Shown piece by piece: positions 63,717-64,000 of a stretch of DNA of 64,000 nucleotides. How positions within the stretch are numbered: position 1 is the stretch's first letter; each line of letters starts with the position of its first letter. This DNA is from Snuella sedimenti. GTDB taxonomy: Bacteria > Bacteroidota > Bacteroidia > Flavobacteriales > Flavobacteriaceae. The position numbers were made by a program, and so were the translations under genes. The stretch is taken from positions 82,656-146,655 of the forward strand of contig NZ_JAELVQ010000010.1 in NCBI RefSeq assembly GCF_016428595.1, given 5' to 3'. The notes below the pieces were generated by a model. That model did not search any database and was not told the origin of the DNA. It worked only from the letters and a program-made list of their open reading frames with translations.

Positions 63717-64000
63717 ATGAACTTAAAGTATTATACGCTCTTTATTATACTTAGTATACAAAGTTGTAAGCCATCATTTGATGAGCCTCAAATTGTATTG
63801 GACAATTATAAGATCGAAGACGGTTTCGATCTGGAAATGGTCGCTTCAGAACCCTTGTTGGTAGCTCCCGTAGCGATGGATTTTGATTCCAAGGGAAGGA
63901 TTTGGGTTGCGGAAATGACGGGGTTTATGAGCGACATAGATGGAGAAGGCGAAGAGGCGCCCACCGGGAGTATAAAAATACTGGAGGACAGGGACCATGA
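63717..64000 (+). CDS. PVC-type c-heme lipoprotein dehydrogenase, copy 2 (partial)
   Basis: Starts at ATG 63717 (MNLKYYTLFIILSIQSC, a different lipobox signal) and is cut by the window end. From CKPSFDEPQ onward it equals copy 1 except one residue (Val for Ala). Only the signal differs, showing that the shared part was copied recently while the starts are independent. It lies 27 bases after copy 1, so it is likely in the same transcript. Confidence 0.85.
   Translation, partial: MNLKYYTLFIILSIQSCKPSFDEPQIVLDNYKIEDGFDLEMVASEPLLVAPVAMDFDSKGRIWVAEMTGFMSDIDGEGEEAPTGSIKILEDRDH
63763..64000 (+). repeat. Near-identical segment shared with 61495-61732
   Basis: This 238-base stretch matches copy 1 at an offset of 2268 bases with a single difference (T for C at the Ala/Val codon). 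It extends to the window end, so its full length cannot be seen. Confidence 0.9.

Overview
The window is a chromosomal segment of a marine-type Flavobacteriaceae bacterium (Bacteroidota). The evidence is AT-rich DNA, promoters of the Bacteroidota form (TTG, 17-20 bases, TAnnTTTG), an archaeal/eukaryal-type prolyl-tRNA synthetase, a Fur protein without C-terminal Cys pairs, FadL/OmpP1-type outer membrane proteins, DUF349, DUF3810 and tandem DUF368 proteins, and GH29, ThuA, PmoA-like and PVC-type c-heme genes. I cannot name the genus from sequence alone.

Layout. 1-3300: end of guaB, then a secreted metallophosphoesterase and a secreted GH29 alpha-L-fucosidase on the minus strand. 3400-8700: a four-gene plus-strand operon of three periplasmic SurA/PpiC-type chaperones followed by a MoxR ATPase. 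8700-13900: a minus-strand pair (a Sco-type copper chaperone overlapping a membrane-anchored protein whose His/Met spacing fits a PHM-type copper monooxygenase), divergent from an HTTM-like membrane protein and two tandem acyltransferase-3 proteins. 14000-18800: aconitase, mazG and malate:quinone oxidoreductase. 18800-33800: a long minus-strand housekeeping run (DUF349, aroE, two DUF368 polyprenyl-phosphate transporters, TPR protein, class III aminotransferase, OstA-like protein, purA, fur, rel/spoT, rdgB, sirtuin). 34000-52600: trmH, a frameshifted VOC gene, a DEAD-box helicase with a structured leader, an M48 peptidase, a SpoU methyltransferase, lipoproteins, pepD, yidD, cysS, folE, an OmpP1-type porin, a Tyr/Trp/Gly-rich lipoprotein and proS. 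52600-53700: a tandem duplication of tRNA-Glu(TTC) plus rpsT with its promoter. 53700-64000: a catabolic locus (hydroxypyruvate isomerase-like, ThuA, LacI regulator with a palindromic operator, PmoA-like lipoprotein, two Gfo/Idh/MocA proteins and two copies of a PVC-type c-heme lipoprotein, the second cut by the window end).

The most unusual element is a dispersed leader of about 156 bases present twice in opposite orientation (43149-43304 minus, 61064-61220 plus). Its 115-base core is identical at 113 positions. It carries a short ORF (MFKIFNERTSVRSGCTRS), two hairpins that compete for the same CACACGTT segment, and at its end a GTG start codon inside the second hairpin. This looks like a translation- or transcription-attenuation leader. 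One copy precedes a lipoprotein gene; the other precedes only a 17-codon remnant. Other notable points are a structured leader ahead of the DEAD-box helicase, an orphan promoter at 45011, and signs of gene decay and recent recombination in the last 10 kb.
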